Below, one piece after another: positions 6,155 through 6,941 of a stretch of 6,941 nt of DNA. Location of the stretch: contig CAZSQD010000136.1 in NCBI GenBank assembly GCA_964608925.1, forward strand, positions 1 to 6,941. The letters run 5' to 3'. Made by a program: the position numbers and the translations under genes. Position 1 is the first letter of the stretch. Each line of letters starts with the position of its first letter. The notes under the pieces are model-generated. The model saw only the letters and a list, made by a program, of their open reading frames with translations. It was not told the origin of the DNA and searched no databases. Source of the stretch: GCA-2733415 sp964608925. GTDB lineage: Bacteria > Bacteroidota > Bacteroidia > Flavobacteriales > Flavobacteriaceae.

Positions 6155-6941
6155 ATGAAAAAAAAAATGTTTGTAGCATTAGTTGCACTAATGAGTTTAT
6201 CACTCATAGGTATTATCTTTGTACAGAGTTACTGGATTAATACAACTGTACAAAATAAAGACGAACAATTTTCATTAAGTATACAAGAAGTATTAGGTAA
6301 CGTATCTTACAAAATACAAAAGCAAGAAAAGAAAGCCTACTTTTATAAATTACAAAAATTGATAGATAGTTTAGGGCAATTACCCAATCAAACAGTAATT
6401 TCAGAACTATTTTTAGTACAAAAAGATGCAAAAACAAATGAAACTTTTTTATTTAGAAGCGGTGTAATTGAGGAAAATTACAATCTTTCGGGTAAGTTTT
6501 TTGAAGCAGATGAAATCGAAGAAATTACGGTAAAACGGTATTATGGTAAAAGTGAAACCACTTTTTTTGATGAGTTGGGTTTAGATAATAATAAAATAAC
6601 CTTGCAAGAGCGTATAGAACGTGTAAATCAACTACCAGAATACAACAAATTACAGTTAGAAAATTTATATACACAGTTGGCAGGTAAAGCCCCAATACAT
6701 AAACGCCTATCAACAAAACAAATAAATTTATTGCTATCACAAGAGTTATACAATAAAGGGCTGAGTAATTTAAAATATGAGTTTGCAGTGTATAGTAATA
6801 CCTTAGCAACATCCGTACATACGGACGATTATGAGTTATTGAAAAAAAAGGAGTACAGCACGCAGTTATTTCCTGATTTTGAAAAAGCTAATTTTAATTT
6901 ACGAGTAACCTTTCCTAATAAAAAGAAATTTTTATTATCGT
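6155..6941 (+). CDS. Probable sensor histidine kinase, N-terminal sensor part (3' end outside window)
   Basis: The frame runs open from the ATG at 6155 to the window end (262 complete codons). The N-terminus MKKKMFVALVALMSLSLIGIIFVQSYWI is a basic start plus one transmembrane helix (about 5-26). It is followed by INTTVQNKDEQFSLSIQEVLGNVSYKIQKQE, an opening common in flavobacterial membrane histidine kinases. Residues about 30-262 would be the periplasmic sensor region, rich in alpha helix and Gln/Lys/Glu, with no known sensor fold that I can name. A second membrane helix, HAMP or dimerisation region, catalytic H box and ATPase motifs would be downstream and are not seen, so the kinase call rests on N-terminal resemblance only. 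I chose the first ATG; Met5 is an alternative. Separated from coaE by 150 bases, it probably has its own transcription. Its response regulator would be expected further downstream. Confidence 0.65.
   Translation, partial: MKKKMFVALVALMSLSLIGIIFVQSYWINTTVQNKDEQFSLSIQEVLGNVSYKIQKQEKKAYFYKLQKLIDSLGQLPNQTVISELFLVQKDAKTNETFLFRSGVIEENYNLSGKFFEADEIEEITVKRYYGKSETTFFDELGLDNNKITLQERIERVNQLPEYNKLQLENLYTQLAGKAPIHKRLSTKQINLLLSQELYNKGLSNLKYEFAVYSNTLATSVHTDDYELLKKKEYSTQLFPDFEKANFNLRVTFPNKKKFLLS

Noticed and set aside
6525..6812. 95-codon open frame on the minus strand
   Set aside because: It is antisense to the kinase-like gene; its Leu/Tyr/Val-rich translation is what Gln/Asn/Lys-rich AT-biased coding sequence gives in reverse, with no start context or family match.

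Overview
The window is AT-rich with short A/T-ended codons, and every gene lies on the + strand. Gene content and sequence style point to a marine-type Flavobacteriia (Bacteroidota). Signs are a short FeoB with a Cys-containing SGTACAIPA gate, a tiny FeoB-associated Cys-rich protein, a YbbR-like protein overlapping coaE, Bacteroidota-type TAnnTTTG promoter boxes and no clear Shine-Dalgarno sequences. Genus cannot be fixed from the sequence alone.

Positions 1-3187 form one compact iron cluster: the 3' end of an FMN-binding-domain protein, a four-helix membrane protein of unknown function, feoA, feoB and a 40-residue Cys-tailed membrane peptide. Spacing is one base, then ATGA overlap, ATGA overlap and two bases, so the genes are very probably co-transcribed and translationally coupled. 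The likely job is ferrous iron uptake through FeoB. The flavoprotein and four-helix protein could supply electrons outside the cytoplasm, for example to reduce Fe(III) before transport. This is the most interesting idea in the window, and it is an inference from gene order and motifs.

Positions 3188-3422 are a non-coding spacer with two adjacent short-period arrays (7-base and 10-base periods), an AAGTTTAAAC inverted repeat, and a TAnnTTTG box only four bases before the next start codon. That next gene (3423-4427) is a family 2 glycosyltransferase with a C-terminal membrane anchor, apparently a stand-alone unit.

Positions 4428-4460 hold a perfect AT-rich palindrome directly before a YbbR/CdaR-like protein gene (4461-5387), which overlaps coaE (5384-6004, dephospho-CoA kinase) by four bases. 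A 150-base spacer (6005-6154) follows, with an imperfect long-arm inverted repeat and a GC-rich mini-hairpin. After it begins a membrane-anchored protein (6155 to the window end) that looks like the N-terminal sensor part of a flavobacterial histidine kinase; its kinase domain would lie beyond the window.

No tRNA, rRNA, CRISPR array, insertion sequence or transposase was seen. Apart from the iron cluster's redox partners and the spacer repeats, this reads as ordinary flavobacterial chromosome.
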